Part shown: one piece after another, positions 17,223 to 27,026 of the stretch
How the letters are laid out: every line of letters begins with the position of its first letter
How positions within the stretch are numbered: position 1 is the first letter of the stretch
Origin: Shewanella mesophila
Lineage (GTDB): Bacteria > Pseudomonadota > Gammaproteobacteria > Enterobacterales > Shewanellaceae
Reading direction: 5' to 3'
Assembly (NCBI RefSeq): GCF_019457515.1
Contig: NZ_CP080421.1
Span: forward strand, 3,348,001 to 3,412,000
DNA: 64,000 nucleotides
Position numbers and translations under genes: made by a program
Notes under the pieces: generated by a model
The model's database searches: none
The model's input: only the letters and a program-made list of their open reading frames with translations
What the model was told of the DNA's origin: nothing

Positions 17223-17343
17223 TTTTGCTTACCAACCTCTTTAATATTTGAAAAAACACTCAACTGCTACGGCTTAAAAAGTGATAAAATCACATATAAT
17301 ACAAGTTGTTATGAAAACACCACCAGCTTGAGTTCATTAATGA

Positions 17344-18270
17344 CTATTTCAATCCTAGTTTGCCAATGAGAGACATCAACAACAAAACAATCGCGCCAGC
17401 TATCACCCCAAAAAGAGAGTTGAGTAAACTCGGTGTTAGCATTGATAAGAATGGACCAATCACGATCCATTGCGCCACCAACGATGCCCAAAGGTTAAAT
17501 TGCTCACCGATAATATGGATACCATGGGTCAGGATGCCGCCCCCCACCATAAACATCGCAATGGTGCCGACAAGGGTTAACCCCCGCATTAAATAAGGTG
17601 CGGCATTAACTAATCCACCACCTATCCAGCGCCAAAAACGCGTGAGTCCCCCTTGCCCCTGTCGCTGACTCAAATAGAGCCCGGCATCGTCAAGTTTGAC
17701 GATGCCTGCAACCAATCCATAGACTCCTATGGTCATCAACACAGCTATCACACTCAGAGTGACCACTTGAGTTAAAAAGCTACTCTCTGCAACCACCCCT
17801 AGAGTGATAGCAATAATCTCTGCTGAAAGCACAAAATCGGTACGAATGGCACCTGCGACCTTCTCCTTCTCGAAAGCCTTAAGATCACCAACAGCCTCAA
17901 CGAGTTCTGCGTGGCTCATCTCTTCTTGCTGCTTATGCACCATTGAATGATATAACTTTTCAAACCCCTCATAACAGAGAAATAAACCACCAAGCATCAA
18001 TAATGGCGTTACCGCCCAGGGGATAAAGGCACTAATTAACAGTGCGGCAGGCACCAAAACACACTTATTACGCAACGATCCTTTAGCCACCGCCCACACG
18101 ACAGGCAACTCTCTGTCGGCGTTGACCCCCGACACTTGTTGGGCATTGAGCGCAAGATCATCCCCCAACACGCCAGCTGTTTTGCGCGCAGCGACCTTAC
18201 TCATTAATGCCACATCATCCAAGATTGCAGCAATATCATCTAGCAAGGTTAATAAACTTGCACCAGCCAT
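17344..18270 (-). CDS. DUF808 (YedI-type) inner-membrane protein
   Basis: 308 residues. Start MAGASLLTLLDDIAAILDDVA and the motifs KTAGVLGDDLALNAQQVSG and MLGGLFLCYEGFEKL are typical of DUF808, E. coli YedI. Several membrane helices are spread through the middle and C-terminal parts. The function is unknown. It is upstream of the cyclophilin gene and reads in the same direction, with a 120-bp gap. Confidence 0.88.
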   Translation of the reverse strand: MAGASLLTLLDDIAAILDDVALMSKVAARKTAGVLGDDLALNAQQVSGVNADRELPVVWAVAKGSLRNKCVLVPAALLISAFIPWAVTPLLMLGGLFLCYEGFEKLYHSMVHKQQEEMSHAELVEAVGDLKAFEKEKVAGAIRTDFVLSAEIIAITLGVVAESSFLTQVVTLSVIAVLMTIGVYGLVAGIVKLDDAGLYLSQRQGQGGLTRFWRWIGGGLVNAAPYLMRGLTLVGTIAMFMVGGGILTHGIHIIGEQFNLWASLVAQWIVIGPFLSMLTPSLLNSLFGVIAGAIVLLLMSLIGKLGLK

Positions 18271-18592
18271 TTTTTCTCCTAATTCCTTTTATTATCTAAT
18301 AACGAAGCATCTCTGTAGTCGCTAACCTACTCTGCTCAAGCCATTTTTACCAGTCCCAGCGATATCAACAAGCTGCCCACTGCAAAATGGTGCGGGCTAA
18401 ATATAAACTAAGCAGGTTCAGTTAAGCGCACAATAGGTTAAGCGTACTAAAGCTGCTCGTGACGGGAGACCACTTCCGAATGAAACAAAAATACTGCTAA
18501 ATGAAACAAACTGAGTCATTTGACATATCCCCGACGGCAACTAAAGGTATAATAATGCCAAAATGATTCGTTTATCCTTATAGGAACTCCTC
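18271..18592. other. Intergenic promoter region of DUF808 gene and rpiA
   Basis: No ORF of note. A consensus -10 hexamer TATAAT lies at 18548-18553, about 40 bp before the rpiA ATG. No -35 element was found at normal spacing. Confidence 0.5.
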
Positions 18593-19252
18593 ATGACTCA
18601 AGATGAAATGAAAAAAGCGGCCGGTTGGGCAGCACTAGAGTACATTGAAAAAGACACTATTGTCGGTGTTGGTACCGGTTCAACGGTTAATCACTTTATT
18701 GATGCTCTAGCCACCATAAAGGCTGACATCGAAGGCGCGGTATCTAGCTCAGAAGCCTCTACCGAAAAGATGAAGGCATTAGGCATTCCGGTATTTGACC
18801 TTAACTCGGTCGATGAGCTGTCTGTCTATGTCGATGGTGCCGATGAGATCAACGGCCACATGGACATGATAAAAGGAGGCGGTGCCGCTCTAACCCGCGA
18901 GAAAATCGTTGCAGCCGTTGCCGAAAAATTCATCTGTATCGTCGATAACACCAAAGAAGTCGACGTTCTGGGTGAGTTCCCACTACCCGTTGAAGTGATC
19001 CCAATGGCTCGCTCTTACGTGGCGCGCGAACTGGTAAAACTTGGTGGCGATCCTGTTTATCGTGAAGGTGTTATTACAGATAACGGCAACGTGATCCTTG
19101 ATATCTACAACATGAAGATCGTTAGCCCGAAAGAGATGGAAGAAAAGATTAACCAGATCGTCGGTGTTGTAACTAACGGCCTATTTGCCCAGCGCGGCGC
19201 CGATGTATTGCTCGTGGGGACACCTGAAGGCGTTAAAACGGTTAAGCTATAA
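18593..19252 (+). CDS. rpiA: Ribose-5-phosphate isomerase A
   Basis: 219 residues, the normal length. RpiA interconverts ribose-5-phosphate and ribulose-5-phosphate in the pentose phosphate pathway. The family motifs are all there: [20 protein letters not shown] with catalytic Asp/Asp-Glu, [13 protein letters not shown], and FICIVDNTK. It is followed by a hairpin and is expressed alone. Confidence 0.96.
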   Translation: MTQDEMKKAAGWAALEYIEKDTIVGVGTGSTVNHFIDALATIKADIEGAVSSSEASTEKMKALGIPVFDLNSVDELSVYVDGADEINGHMDMIKGGGAALTREKIVAAVAEKFICIVDNTKEVDVLGEFPLPVEVIPMARSYVARELVKLGGDPVYREGVITDNGNVILDIYNMKIVSPKEMEEKINQIVGVVTNGLFAQRGADVLLVGTPEGVKTVKL

Positions 19253-19270
19253 ACCCCAGTCGCAATAAGA

Positions 19271-19291
19271 AAGCCACTCATGGAGTGGCTT
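19271..19291 (+). terminator. Probable terminator after rpiA
   Basis: Stem AAGCCACTC / GAGTGGCTT with a three-base loop, followed by ACTCTTT. The T run is weak. Confidence 0.6.
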
Positions 19292-19397
19292 ACTCTTTAT
19301 AGCTAGCCCTATTCGTCAGAGGTTACTCACTGATAAACAAGACAGCATAGGTAATAGCCAGTAAACTGGTTCCCCGCCCCGAATAAAGGTCGATAAG

Positions 19398-19682
19398 ATG
19401 AAATCCAGATACAAGCAAGTTAGCGATCTAACATCGATCCCCAATGTCGGCAAGGCAACAGCAGAGGATCTGCATCTGCTCGGGTTGCATAATCCTGACG
19501 CACTGATTGGCCAAGACCCCTACCAGATGCACCAGCGACTAGAGGCCATTACAGGCAAGCGTCATGACCCCTGTGTTATCGATGTCTTTATTGCCGCTGT
19601 ACGTTATATGGAGGGACACGACGCCAAAAACTGGTGGGACTACACCGCCGAGCGTAAAGCCTATCTAGCGAGCCCGAAGTAA
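19398..19682 (+). CDS. Cdd1-like helix-hairpin-helix protein
   Basis: 94 residues. The first half is a helix-hairpin-helix (LTSIPNVGKATAEDLHLLG), the second half has DPYQMHQRLEAITGKRHDPCVIDVFIAAVRYMEG in two pieces, the pattern of the Cdd1 / pathogenicity-locus family. HhH motifs usually bind DNA without sequence specificity. The cellular role is unknown. It converges on the catalase-like gene with a gap of about 20 bp. Confidence 0.8.
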   Translation: MKSRYKQVSDLTSIPNVGKATAEDLHLLGLHNPDALIGQDPYQMHQRLEAITGKRHDPCVIDVFIAAVRYMEGHDAKNWWDYTAERKAYLASPK

Positions 19683-19704
19683 TCCCACACAAGCACTCAG
19701 CTAT

Positions 19705-20682
19705 CTAGTTGCCGGAGAGTCGCTTACCAAATGAAATGGCATACACAGTGGAGCGTAACCTTAATACAGGGTCATCACTCGGCTCAATTCCCTTAGAAAG
19801 CACGTTAGGATCATAGTTAATCCCATCACAGCGGTTGTCACCACTTTGATTGATAGTTTGCAGACCTAAACTGATGGTTTGGCGATCTTTTGGCCAAAAC
19901 TGTGAAGGATCGTTTGTGACATCATCCTCATATCCAATAATAGCGTGCAGCTCAAACAGCACACTACCGGTGCTCAACTCTTGCTTTAACTTGTCAGCTA
20001 AAAAGGTTGGTGGAAGCTGCTTCATCTGCTGTTCCGTCAAGGCTAGCTCGCCCGCAACGGGTGCAAGCTGCCACTTGAATTTAGTTTTATCACCTTTATC
20101 ATCGACAAAATTAAAACTGTGGATGCCATAGTATTGCACGCGCGAATATGAACTTGGTGGATTATGACTTTGCAACCAATTAAATTGAGCTTGTGTACTT
20201 GGATGCTCTTGGCGATATTGCTTTACCTTAGCAAAATCAATACGACCTTGCTCGTTAGGCACCAAGGTTTGCAGTAATCCTAAAAAGGTTTGTGGATCTT
20301 TACCTGGAAACACTGGAGTGGTTAAGCCTGCAATATTATGAACCCTGCCATCAGGCAGCTTAAACTGAACGCCAACGCCTCTAGGACTGCGCTCAGTTTC
20401 ATTGGCTGCCGGATTTCCACCCGCCATTGAAAAACGAATGCTCGCCTTTACACTTTCAGCTGTAAACAACGCACTACTTGAATATTGAAGCGCTGCGGTC
20501 GAGGGGGCAAACTCACCGACGACGCAGACGCCTTTTGCATGCCCCTTCCTGACACCTGGTTGCTTCCCTGAAAGCTGCTCAAACACCTGGATAAAGTCAT
20601 TACCCTGCACCTCGGCACTCGCTGTCTGACCAAGTAGTAAGGTTGGCAGGAATAAAAAAGAAAGCTTTGCTAATTTCACCAT
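19705..20682 (-). CDS. Exported catalase-like haem protein (SrpA family)
   Basis: 325 residues from the ATG at 20682, preceded by CGGAGA; another ATG ten codons upstream lies before that site. A Sec signal peptide ends near GQTASAEV. The mature part is a reduced catalase core: distal histidine in VRKGHAKGVC, then RFSMAGGNP, RGVGVQFKLPDG, and the proximal tyrosine region LRSTVYAISFGKRL. Such small catalase-related proteins usually act as haem peroxidases rather than full catalases. The export signal places it in the periplasm. Confidence 0.85.
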   Translation of the reverse strand: MVKLAKLSFLFLPTLLLGQTASAEVQGNDFIQVFEQLSGKQPGVRKGHAKGVCVVGEFAPSTAALQYSSSALFTAESVKASIRFSMAGGNPAANETERSPRGVGVQFKLPDGRVHNIAGLTTPVFPGKDPQTFLGLLQTLVPNEQGRIDFAKVKQYRQEHPSTQAQFNWLQSHNPPSSYSRVQYYGIHSFNFVDDKGDKTKFKWQLAPVAGELALTEQQMKQLPPTFLADKLKQELSTGSVLFELHAIIGYEDDVTNDPSQFWPKDRQTISLGLQTINQSGDNRCDGINYDPNVLSKGIEPSDDPVLRLRSTVYAISFGKRLSGN

Positions 20683-21081
20683 CAAATGAGTCTCCGAGAA
20701 CTGTTGCCGCATTCACTAAATTAGTATCGAGCCAAGTAAGACCGTAGCGCTTGAGATTACCTTTCCAATAAAACAAAATTTAGCTCACATACAGGCATAA
20801 TTAGATACGGTTTCAGCCGATTCCCTATTCGACGACTATGGTACCAGCACAGAAAATTCCGCCTTTGGCCGAACGCTAATCATCAAGTCTCACCTCATGC
20901 AGCCTCCTCGCCATAGACAACTCGCTGCTCAATGGCCTCACTAATTTGAGTACTGCAACCTAATTGAGCTAGATAAGCAGCTCGGCCAGAGAAAAGTAAT
21001 CTGCCAAGAGCGGCTTTGGACGCCTAACTGGCAACAAAAAGCCCAGACATAGGCCTGGGCTTATTCGCGTCACTATGAAGA
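20683..21081. other. Intergenic gap with decayed coding sequence
   Basis: Contains the catalase-like gene promoter and, at 20895-21023 on the minus strand, an open stretch that reads like the C-terminus of a lost protein (ends AIEQRVVYGEEAA then stop) and has no start. A short frame (MISVRPKAEFSVLVP) follows just downstream on that strand. Function not recognised. Confidence 0.35.
21036..21062. terminator. Terminator downstream of PH-domain gene
   Basis: Stem AGCCCAG / CTGGGCT, A run on the left, so it ends leftward transcription of the PH-domain gene. Confidence 0.7.
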
Positions 21082-21456
21082 TTAGAGTGAGAAATTAGCT
21101 ATGGTCTTCTGAATACCGACCACATCGGTGCCTTTCTTCAGCTCTTTAACTAACGGCTCTTTCTGACCGGAGATCCACAGTTTTAACTCGGAATCCATAT
21201 CGAAGCTACCAGCGGTTTCCACCTCAAAATGGGTTATCGCTTTATAAGGCACTGAGTGATAACTGACTTTTTTGCCTGTCATCCCCTGCTTATCGATGAG
21301 GATAAGGCGCTTGTTAGTGAATACAAACATATCGCGCAGTACACGATAGGCCAATGCTAACTGCTCATTATCGCCCAAAATTGGACCTAACTCTTCCGCC
21401 AGCTCATCTAAATTTACCTCTGAAGCATTGCCCATTAACGCATCGAGTAATCCCAT
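21082..21456 (-). CDS. Bacterial PH-domain protein
   Basis: 124 residues from the ATG at 21456, chosen for AAGGA eight bases upstream. The order is a short N-terminal helix (MGLLDALMGN), then a bacterial pleckstrin-homology fold with the typical FVFTNKRLILIDKQG and SVPYKAITHFEVET segments, ending ELKKGTDVVGIQKTIANF. These bPH proteins (YvbH-like) have no known enzymatic activity. It is monocistronic. Confidence 0.85.
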   Translation of the reverse strand: MGLLDALMGNASEVNLDELAEELGPILGDNEQLALAYRVLRDMFVFTNKRLILIDKQGMTGKKVSYHSVPYKAITHFEVETAGSFDMDSELKLWISGQKEPLVKELKKGTDVVGIQKTIANFSL

Positions 21457-21621
21457 AGCCATTATCCTTAGTCTAGGCCGCGATAGCGACAAAAAATATA
21501 TAGGTGTTTAACTTACCGATAAAAAACCAATTGTCCAATAGCCAATGGGCAGTATTTGTTATCGACATAACTAGCCGCTAATAGATACTTGATTCATCTC
21601 GGTCAGTTAACTACTTCTATA

Positions 21622-21647
21622 AAAAAATCGCCAATTGGCGATTTTTT
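21622..21647. terminator. Terminator downstream of rlhA
   Basis: Perfect palindrome AAAAAATCGCC-AATT-GGCGATTTTTT, close to the rlhA stop. Confidence 0.92.
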
Positions 21648-21669
21648 AAGGGTTAGATAATTCTAGCAA

Positions 21670-23595
21670 TTAGTCGCTCGATTTAACCTGGCGATTTTCT
21701 GCGACCACCAGCATCTCACACTTAGGGCAATCAAAGACCAGCTTTAATACGTCTTTACCTATCTCCAACACCATAGGGTCAGCTTTAATCCCCGGCACCT
21801 CTTTTGGACACAGATTAAAATTAAAGCGTAAACAATGTTTAGTGACCATTAATGGCACATCTTCGGTCACGCCATTTTTTTCATAGGTATCTTGAATGTC
21901 GATAACGCCATGGCGAGTATAAAAGTCTTTAGCCTTTTCATTGGCGACATTACCCAAATAACTTAGGTGTTTAACCGGATAAGTCGCTTCTTGGTTATAT
22001 TTCCATGCTTTTGGACGCTGATAACCATCAACTCGCGCCAGCTCTAATGCCGCAACCGTGTCACGACGTAATCCATTTAGCATTGAAGTGGGGATAAACC
22101 AGGTTTGTGCGGTCTCGATGGCGATCTTACGCGCCTTGAAATCAGTACTGCCTAACTTAGCCAGTTGCTTACGCAGCCCCAGCTGTGTTTTCTCCACATC
22201 GGTTGCCACTGTTTTTTCAACCACTAAAGACTGACTAACGCTGTGACCATAGCAGTCGGTCATGGTTAAACATACGCCGTCGTCGGTATCGGTTAACTGC
22301 AAGTCGACCTCTATAACGCGCTTAGATGACTCTTTAGCTAATACCGCTTCAAATGCCTGATTGTGATTACGATAAATGGTCATCCCCACCTGTAACTCTT
22401 TCGGGACGCGAGTAAGATGCAACTTAAGGCCTTCGGCGCGATTAACCCGCATCCCTTTTAGCTTGTCATCAGACTGCTTAGCTTCGGTAAAATTACTGGT
22501 AAAGAAACATAAGCCATCGCCATTATTGAAGCTTTCTTCTGAGATCACCTCGATAAAGTCACTGCCAATGCGTTTCACCTTGGCAACTTCTTCGCCGATG
22601 TACTTTGGCGAGCGGAAGTCATTCATCCCTTGGCTGCGCTCATGGACGAAATAATCAGTCTTGCCGCGGTTAAAGGTTTTCTCTGGATCTGGGATAAAGT
22701 TATGCTCACAACGACCATGTGACGAGGCTGTAAACTCTGGGCGTCTCGCGATAATTTTATCTAGCTCTTGGCGATAATGGGCGGTGACATTTTTAACGTA
22801 ACTTAAATCTTTGAGGCGGCCTTCAATCTTAAATGACCGAACACCGGCGTCGATAAGCAGCTCTAGGTTGTCGGTTTGATTGTTATCTTTCAACGATAAC
22901 AGGTGTTCATTCTGTGCTAACACTTCACCCTGGCGAGTTTTTAAATCCCCCGGTAAACGGCACAGTTGCGAACATTCACCGCGGTTGGCGCTGCGGTTAC
23001 TAAAAGAGTGACTGAGGTTACACAGGCCACTAAACGCAACACAAAGGGCCCCATGAATGAAAAACTCAATTTGCATGTTGGTATTGGCGGCAACATCGCG
23101 GATCTGACTTAAGCCAAGCTCCCTTGCCAATACCACTTGAGAGAAGCCCACCTGCTCAAGAAAAGCAACCTTCTCTGGACTGCGATTGTCCATCTGAGTA
23201 CTTGCATGTAACGCAATAGGGGGAATATCAAGTTGCAAGATCGCCATATCTTGCACAATAAGTGCATCGGCACCCGCCTCGTAGACCTCCCAGATCAATT
23301 TCTCTGCTGCGGCTAACTCGTCATCCATCAAGATGGTATTGATCGCAACAAATACCTGCGCATGATACTGATGAGCAAATTCACATAAGCGGGCAATATC
23401 TTCAACGCTGTTACCCGCTGTCGCACGGGCTCCAAAGGCTGGCCCGCCAATATAGACTGCATCCGCGCCATGTTTAATCGCTTCGATACCGTAATCGGCA
23501 TTCTTAGCTGGAGCTAACAGTTCGAGGCGATTAGACTGTACCTTGACTGGTGCTGGCGATACTGAATCTGGGGTGAAAATCTCAGGCTTGTCCAT
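21670..23595 (-). CDS. rlhA: 23S rRNA 5-hydroxycytidine C2501 synthase RlhA (peptidase U32 family)
   Basis: 641 residues. The U32 domain runs from about residue 22 (LELLAPAKNADYGIEAIKHGADAVYIG) with the family cysteines in HGALCVAFSGLCNLSHS and GECSQLCR, then IEGRLKDLSYV. The long C-terminal extension and total length fit RlhA (E. coli YdcP, 653 residues) rather than the shorter TrhP (YegQ). RlhA hydroxylates C2501 of 23S rRNA with prephenate-derived chemistry and probably an Fe-S cluster. Two further cysteine groups near the C-terminus (CLRFNFNLCPKE, DCPKCEM) may complete the metal site. It is a single gene. Confidence 0.87.
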   Translation of the reverse strand: MDKPEIFTPDSVSPAPVKVQSNRLELLAPAKNADYGIEAIKHGADAVYIGGPAFGARATAGNSVEDIARLCEFAHQYHAQVFVAINTILMDDELAAAEKLIWEVYEAGADALIVQDMAILQLDIPPIALHASTQMDNRSPEKVAFLEQVGFSQVVLARELGLSQIRDVAANTNMQIEFFIHGALCVAFSGLCNLSHSFSNRSANRGECSQLCRLPGDLKTRQGEVLAQNEHLLSLKDNNQTDNLELLIDAGVRSFKIEGRLKDLSYVKNVTAHYRQELDKIIARRPEFTASSHGRCEHNFIPDPEKTFNRGKTDYFVHERSQGMNDFRSPKYIGEEVAKVKRIGSDFIEVISEESFNNGDGLCFFTSNFTEAKQSDDKLKGMRVNRAEGLKLHLTRVPKELQVGMTIYRNHNQAFEAVLAKESSKRVIEVDLQLTDTDDGVCLTMTDCYGHSVSQSLVVEKTVATDVEKTQLGLRKQLAKLGSTDFKARKIAIETAQTWFIPTSMLNGLRRDTVAALELARVDGYQRPKAWKYNQEATYPVKHLSYLGNVANEKAKDFYTRHGVIDIQDTYEKNGVTEDVPLMVTKHCLRFNFNLCPKEVPGIKADPMVLEIGKDVLKLVFDCPKCEMLVVAENRQVKSSD

Positions 23596-23720
23596 GGGGG
23601 TCTCAATCAGCTCACTGTTAGATAGAAAGTTGGATAAAAATTAGCGCGCGATTATAACAGATCTAGCTCACAGATCACGGTTATCATAGCCAGATTTTAG
23701 TCGTTTTTAATGGATCGAGC

Positions 23721-24038
23721 TTAATAATGCACAGCTAACCAGAGAGTGGGTTCGCTTTCACTCGTCCAACAAACTCTGTGCTTACAGCGGGAAGGAATGG
23801 TTATATGATCTCCCTTATGAAGGTGAACCACCTGTGAATCATCAAATACTAGCTTGGCTTCACCTTGTAACACCATGACCCACTCGCTGCGATCTTGGCA
23901 GTACCATTGCCCCTTAGGCGTTACATGAGCCATAGAAATAATACGTTCAATAACAATGCCACGCTGATCCACAATAGGCTCAAACACCTCACAAGTTAAA
24001 TCATCTGGTAACGTACTAAATATATTATGTTTTTCCAC
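23721..24038 (-). CDS. Small cupin-domain protein
   Basis: 105 residues with one cupin barrel. Motif 1 is degenerate (WVMVLQGEAKLVFDDSQ); motif 2 is HLHKGDHITIPSRCKHRV, with the histidine/aspartate pattern of a metal-binding cupin. It starts at GTG 24038. The substrate is unknown. It lies downstream of nothing in its direction and is probably expressed alone. Confidence 0.8.
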   Translation of the reverse strand: MEKHNIFSTLPDDLTCEVFEPIVDQRGIVIERIISMAHVTPKGQWYCQDRSEWVMVLQGEAKLVFDDSQVVHLHKGDHITIPSRCKHRVCWTSESEPTLWLAVHY

Positions 24039-24219
24039 CTTAACAATCCCCTATCCCAAATAGCCACTAAACAAGTGCAAAAAAACCCATGAAAAATCAA
24101 CACATTCTAGGTTAAATGCTATGTTTGTGTTAAAAATGATCTCAGGACTATTACATTCTCTACAACGTACCTCAAATAGATTTGGTGACGCCAACTATAA
24201 CTTTTATTAAAGAATAACC

Positions 24220-25908
24220 ATGACCTTTAAATGGACTTCATTCTATCTATTATTAGTAGGTACGCTAACTTGTTTGGTACCTAGCAACGCCTATTGCTTA
24301 AATATAAATGACCACTATACCGACTCGATTAGCGAGCGGTTTTCCACTAAAGAAGCCCAAGAACAACTTTCTGCAGAGCAAATATTAGCTAGCTACCTGA
24401 ATGGCGAATTTCACCAAATTGAAAACAATGTCGCCAATTTTGGTATAAATTCAACACCTCATTGGCTTGCTATAAGCATTCGTAATCCAGAACGGTTCAC
24501 AATAGAGAGACAACTTACCGTAAGTAACTCTTGGCTTGATAACATTGAGTTCTATTTTTACTCCCCAAACGGCAAGTTCCACAAGTTAGTGCGGGGAGAT
24601 CATCTACTCTTTTCTCAACGGGGTAACAATCAACGATTCTTTAATATTGACTATGGGTTTCCCCCTGGCATCACCCATCTACTCATTCGTGTAGAGTCAA
24701 TCGACCCCATGTTAGTACCCATATATTTTCAAGATGAAAATGAATCCGTAGCTCGTCAACTTTTTGATAGTTATAGCTACGGTTTTCTGTATGGCGCAAT
24801 ATTCTGCCTATTGGCATATAACGTGATGCTATTTATCGGACTAAGAAATGTAAGTTACTTTTATTATTCGTTGTTTTTACTTAGTTTTATGATTCTCAAT
24901 ATGGCCTATACAGGTCATGGATATCAATGGTTATGGTCTGAAAATATTCAATGGCAACAACTTGCAAACCCTCTATTAATGGGAATGTTTAACCTATTTG
25001 GCTTACTCTTTGCGCTTCATTTTTTATCTATCAAAAGGCTGAGTCCATTGCTATATAGGAGTGTACTAAGCCTATGCGCCATCTTCTTATTACCACTCAT
25101 TATTATCTTAGCAATGGGTGAACAGGCCATTGCCTTATATATTGCATTTGTCTTTATGTTACTGTTTTCAATATTGATGTTGATATTAGGTATGTTTGCC
25201 ATAAGAAGAGGAAACAGTAACGGCAAACTGTTTTTACTCGCCTCTATCACCTCAATGCTTGGCACAGCTTCCACAGGAATAACGGTTTGGGGACTGATTC
25301 CCTATACCACATTGAGCTACCGAGCTGGTGAAGTGGGTATGTTAGTCGATATGACATTATTAGCTTTCGCATTAGCACGACAATTTCGTAACATCGAAAA
25401 TGAAAAACTCCACGCTCAATATATGGCTAAGCTCGACCCGCTTACAGGCCTTAATAATCGCCGAGCCTTTTATGAGTTAATGCCCCAATTGTGGCAACAA
25501 AGTCAACCTAAGCAGGGCTTGAGCCTTGCCATGATCGATATCGACTACTTTAAACAGATCAACGATAGATTCGGTCATTCCTGTGGTGATTTAGTGCTAG
25601 CTAAGATTGGCTCAATTTTAATGCAGCAGTTGAGACAAAAAGATGTGGCTGTAAGATGGGGAGGTGAAGAGTTCTTGCTGGTTTTTTATAACACAAAATT
25701 AGCCGATGCGATTGTCATCGTTAATGAGTTTGCTGCACAAATACAGCAATATCCGTTTGCTAAAGGAGATGAAACCTTCAATATCACCATAAGTGCTGGT
25801 GTCGCTTATGGCACAAGTAATCAATGTACTTTAGGCCAACTTATCGATAGAGCCGATGAACTCCTTTATTTAGCTAAGCATGAAGGACGCAACCAGCTGC
25901 GCTTCTAA
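24220..25908 (+). CDS. Membrane diguanylate cyclase, 7TMR-DISM sensor
   Basis: 562 residues. Signal peptide, then a periplasmic 7TMR-DISM extracellular domain (about 30-165), seven membrane helices (about 180-385), and a C-terminal GGDEF domain (about 395-562). The active site is GGEEF at 481-485 (RWGGEEFLLVF), and the inhibitory I-site RxxD lies five residues upstream (R472-D475), so it should make c-di-GMP and be feedback-inhibited. The DISM domain usually senses sugars or other small ligands. It is a single gene. Confidence 0.92.
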   Translation: MTFKWTSFYLLLVGTLTCLVPSNAYCLNINDHYTDSISERFSTKEAQEQLSAEQILASYLNGEFHQIENNVANFGINSTPHWLAISIRNPERFTIERQLTVSNSWLDNIEFYFYSPNGKFHKLVRGDHLLFSQRGNNQRFFNIDYGFPPGITHLLIRVESIDPMLVPIYFQDENESVARQLFDSYSYGFLYGAIFCLLAYNVMLFIGLRNVSYFYYSLFLLSFMILNMAYTGHGYQWLWSENIQWQQLANPLLMGMFNLFGLLFALHFLSIKRLSPLLYRSVLSLCAIFLLPLIIILAMGEQAIALYIAFVFMLLFSILMLILGMFAIRRGNSNGKLFLLASITSMLGTASTGITVWGLIPYTTLSYRAGEVGMLVDMTLLAFALARQFRNIENEKLHAQYMAKLDPLTGLNNRRAFYELMPQLWQQSQPKQGLSLAMIDIDYFKQINDRFGHSCGDLVLAKIGSILMQQLRQKDVAVRWGGEEFLLVFYNTKLADAIVIVNEFAAQIQQYPFAKGDETFNITISAGVAYGTSNQCTLGQLIDRADELLYLAKHEGRNQLRF

Positions 25909-25994
25909 AGCATCAGTCTAATCGGCCTCAAGGTGCTCAGGTTAAAAAAACCTAAACAGAGCAACCTGAAGCCAAACTATTCATCGAGTCATCA

Positions 25995-26789
25995 CTAGGA
26001 TTTAGCCAAGCTTGCTCGTAACTTTTGATTCTCAACTTCTATATGTCTATAAAAATCGCAATCGCTTAATTTTGAAGCGGCGGCTTCATCCAATACTAAT
26101 ACCGCATTTCGATGTAACTGCAGTGCAGAAGCTGGACAAGATGCACTTAACGCTCCCTCAACCGTCGCCTTGATCGCATCAGCCTTATTATCACCGGTGG
26201 CTAAGAGTACCACTTTCTTTGCGTCCAAGATGGTACCTATCCCCATGGTGATCGAGAGATGAGGTTGATATTCACCTTCACTAAAGAAACGCGCATTATC
26301 ATCGATTGTCGCCTTTGTTAGTGTCTTCACTCGTGTACGAGACATTAAGCCTGAAGAGGGTTCATTGAAACCAATATGCCCGTTACGCCCAATCCCAAGG
26401 AGCTGAATATCGATCCCACCTGCTTCAATGATTTGATTCTCATAACGCTCACATGCCTCTATAGGATCTTGGGCATCACCAGGCGGAACAAAGGTTTGGC
26501 TCTTATCAATATCGATATGGTCGAAGAGCTGCTCATTCATGAAATAACGATAACTCTGTGGATGAGAACCATCTAGGCCAAGATATTCATCGAGATTGAA
26601 ACTCTTTACCTTAACAAAGGAGACCTCTCCAGCCTGATTAGCATTGATAAGTTGTCGATATAGCGACATTGGTGTCGAGCCCGTCGCCAATCCAAGCACT
26701 GAATCAGGCTTAGCCTGCAGTTGCTCAATAAAGATATTCGCTCCATATTCGGCGACTTCTACACTATTTTTCAGAATAACAATTTGCAT
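25995..26789 (-). CDS. nagB: Glucosamine-6-phosphate deaminase NagB
   Basis: 264 residues. It converts glucosamine-6-phosphate to fructose-6-phosphate and ammonia in amino-sugar use. The signatures are [26 protein letters not shown] (catalytic Asp), and [17 protein letters not shown] with the catalytic Asn-Gly-His. It is the classical NagB, isolated from other nag genes here, but the palindrome at 26910-26927 ties it to the NagR regulon. The promoter region is shared with divergent rluE. Confidence 0.94.
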   Translation of the reverse strand: MQIVILKNSVEVAEYGANIFIEQLQAKPDSVLGLATGSTPMSLYRQLINANQAGEVSFVKVKSFNLDEYLGLDGSHPQSYRYFMNEQLFDHIDIDKSQTFVPPGDAQDPIEACERYENQIIEAGGIDIQLLGIGRNGHIGFNEPSSGLMSRTRVKTLTKATIDDNARFFSEGEYQPHLSITMGIGTILDAKKVVLLATGDNKADAIKATVEGALSASCPASALQLHRNAVLVLDEAAASKLSDCDFYRHIEVENQKLRASLAKS

Positions 26790-26909
26790 ATTTTTGACTC
26801 ATTCAGCCTTAAGCAACACAGATCGATGCCGCCAGAGATTAATGCCCAGAACACGATAAGCGCATTAATGACCTGTGCAGGTGATCAAATTAACATTACT
26901 ATAACCACA

Positions 26910-26927
26910 AATGACAACGTTGTCATT
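26910..26927. promoter_or_regulatory. NagR-type operator palindrome
   Basis: AATGACAACGTTGTCATT, a perfect 18-bp palindrome with the CG centre typical of LacI-family operators, and agreeing with the pattern I recall for NagR in Alteromonadales. It lies about 120 bp before nagB and 100 bp before rluE. Confidence 0.75.
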
Positions 26928-27026
26928 ACTAATGTTGCAGTATATTTGTTCACATATAGCTAGGCTATAAACCCAAACTCGACATGATATAATCTGCTTC
27001 TAACCACCTCAGAAGCTCACTAACTC

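Noticed and set aside
18520..18553. TTGACA ... TATAAT promoter for rpiA
   Set aside because: The two hexamers are 22 bp apart, too far for a sigma-70 promoter, so only the -10 is kept as suggestive.
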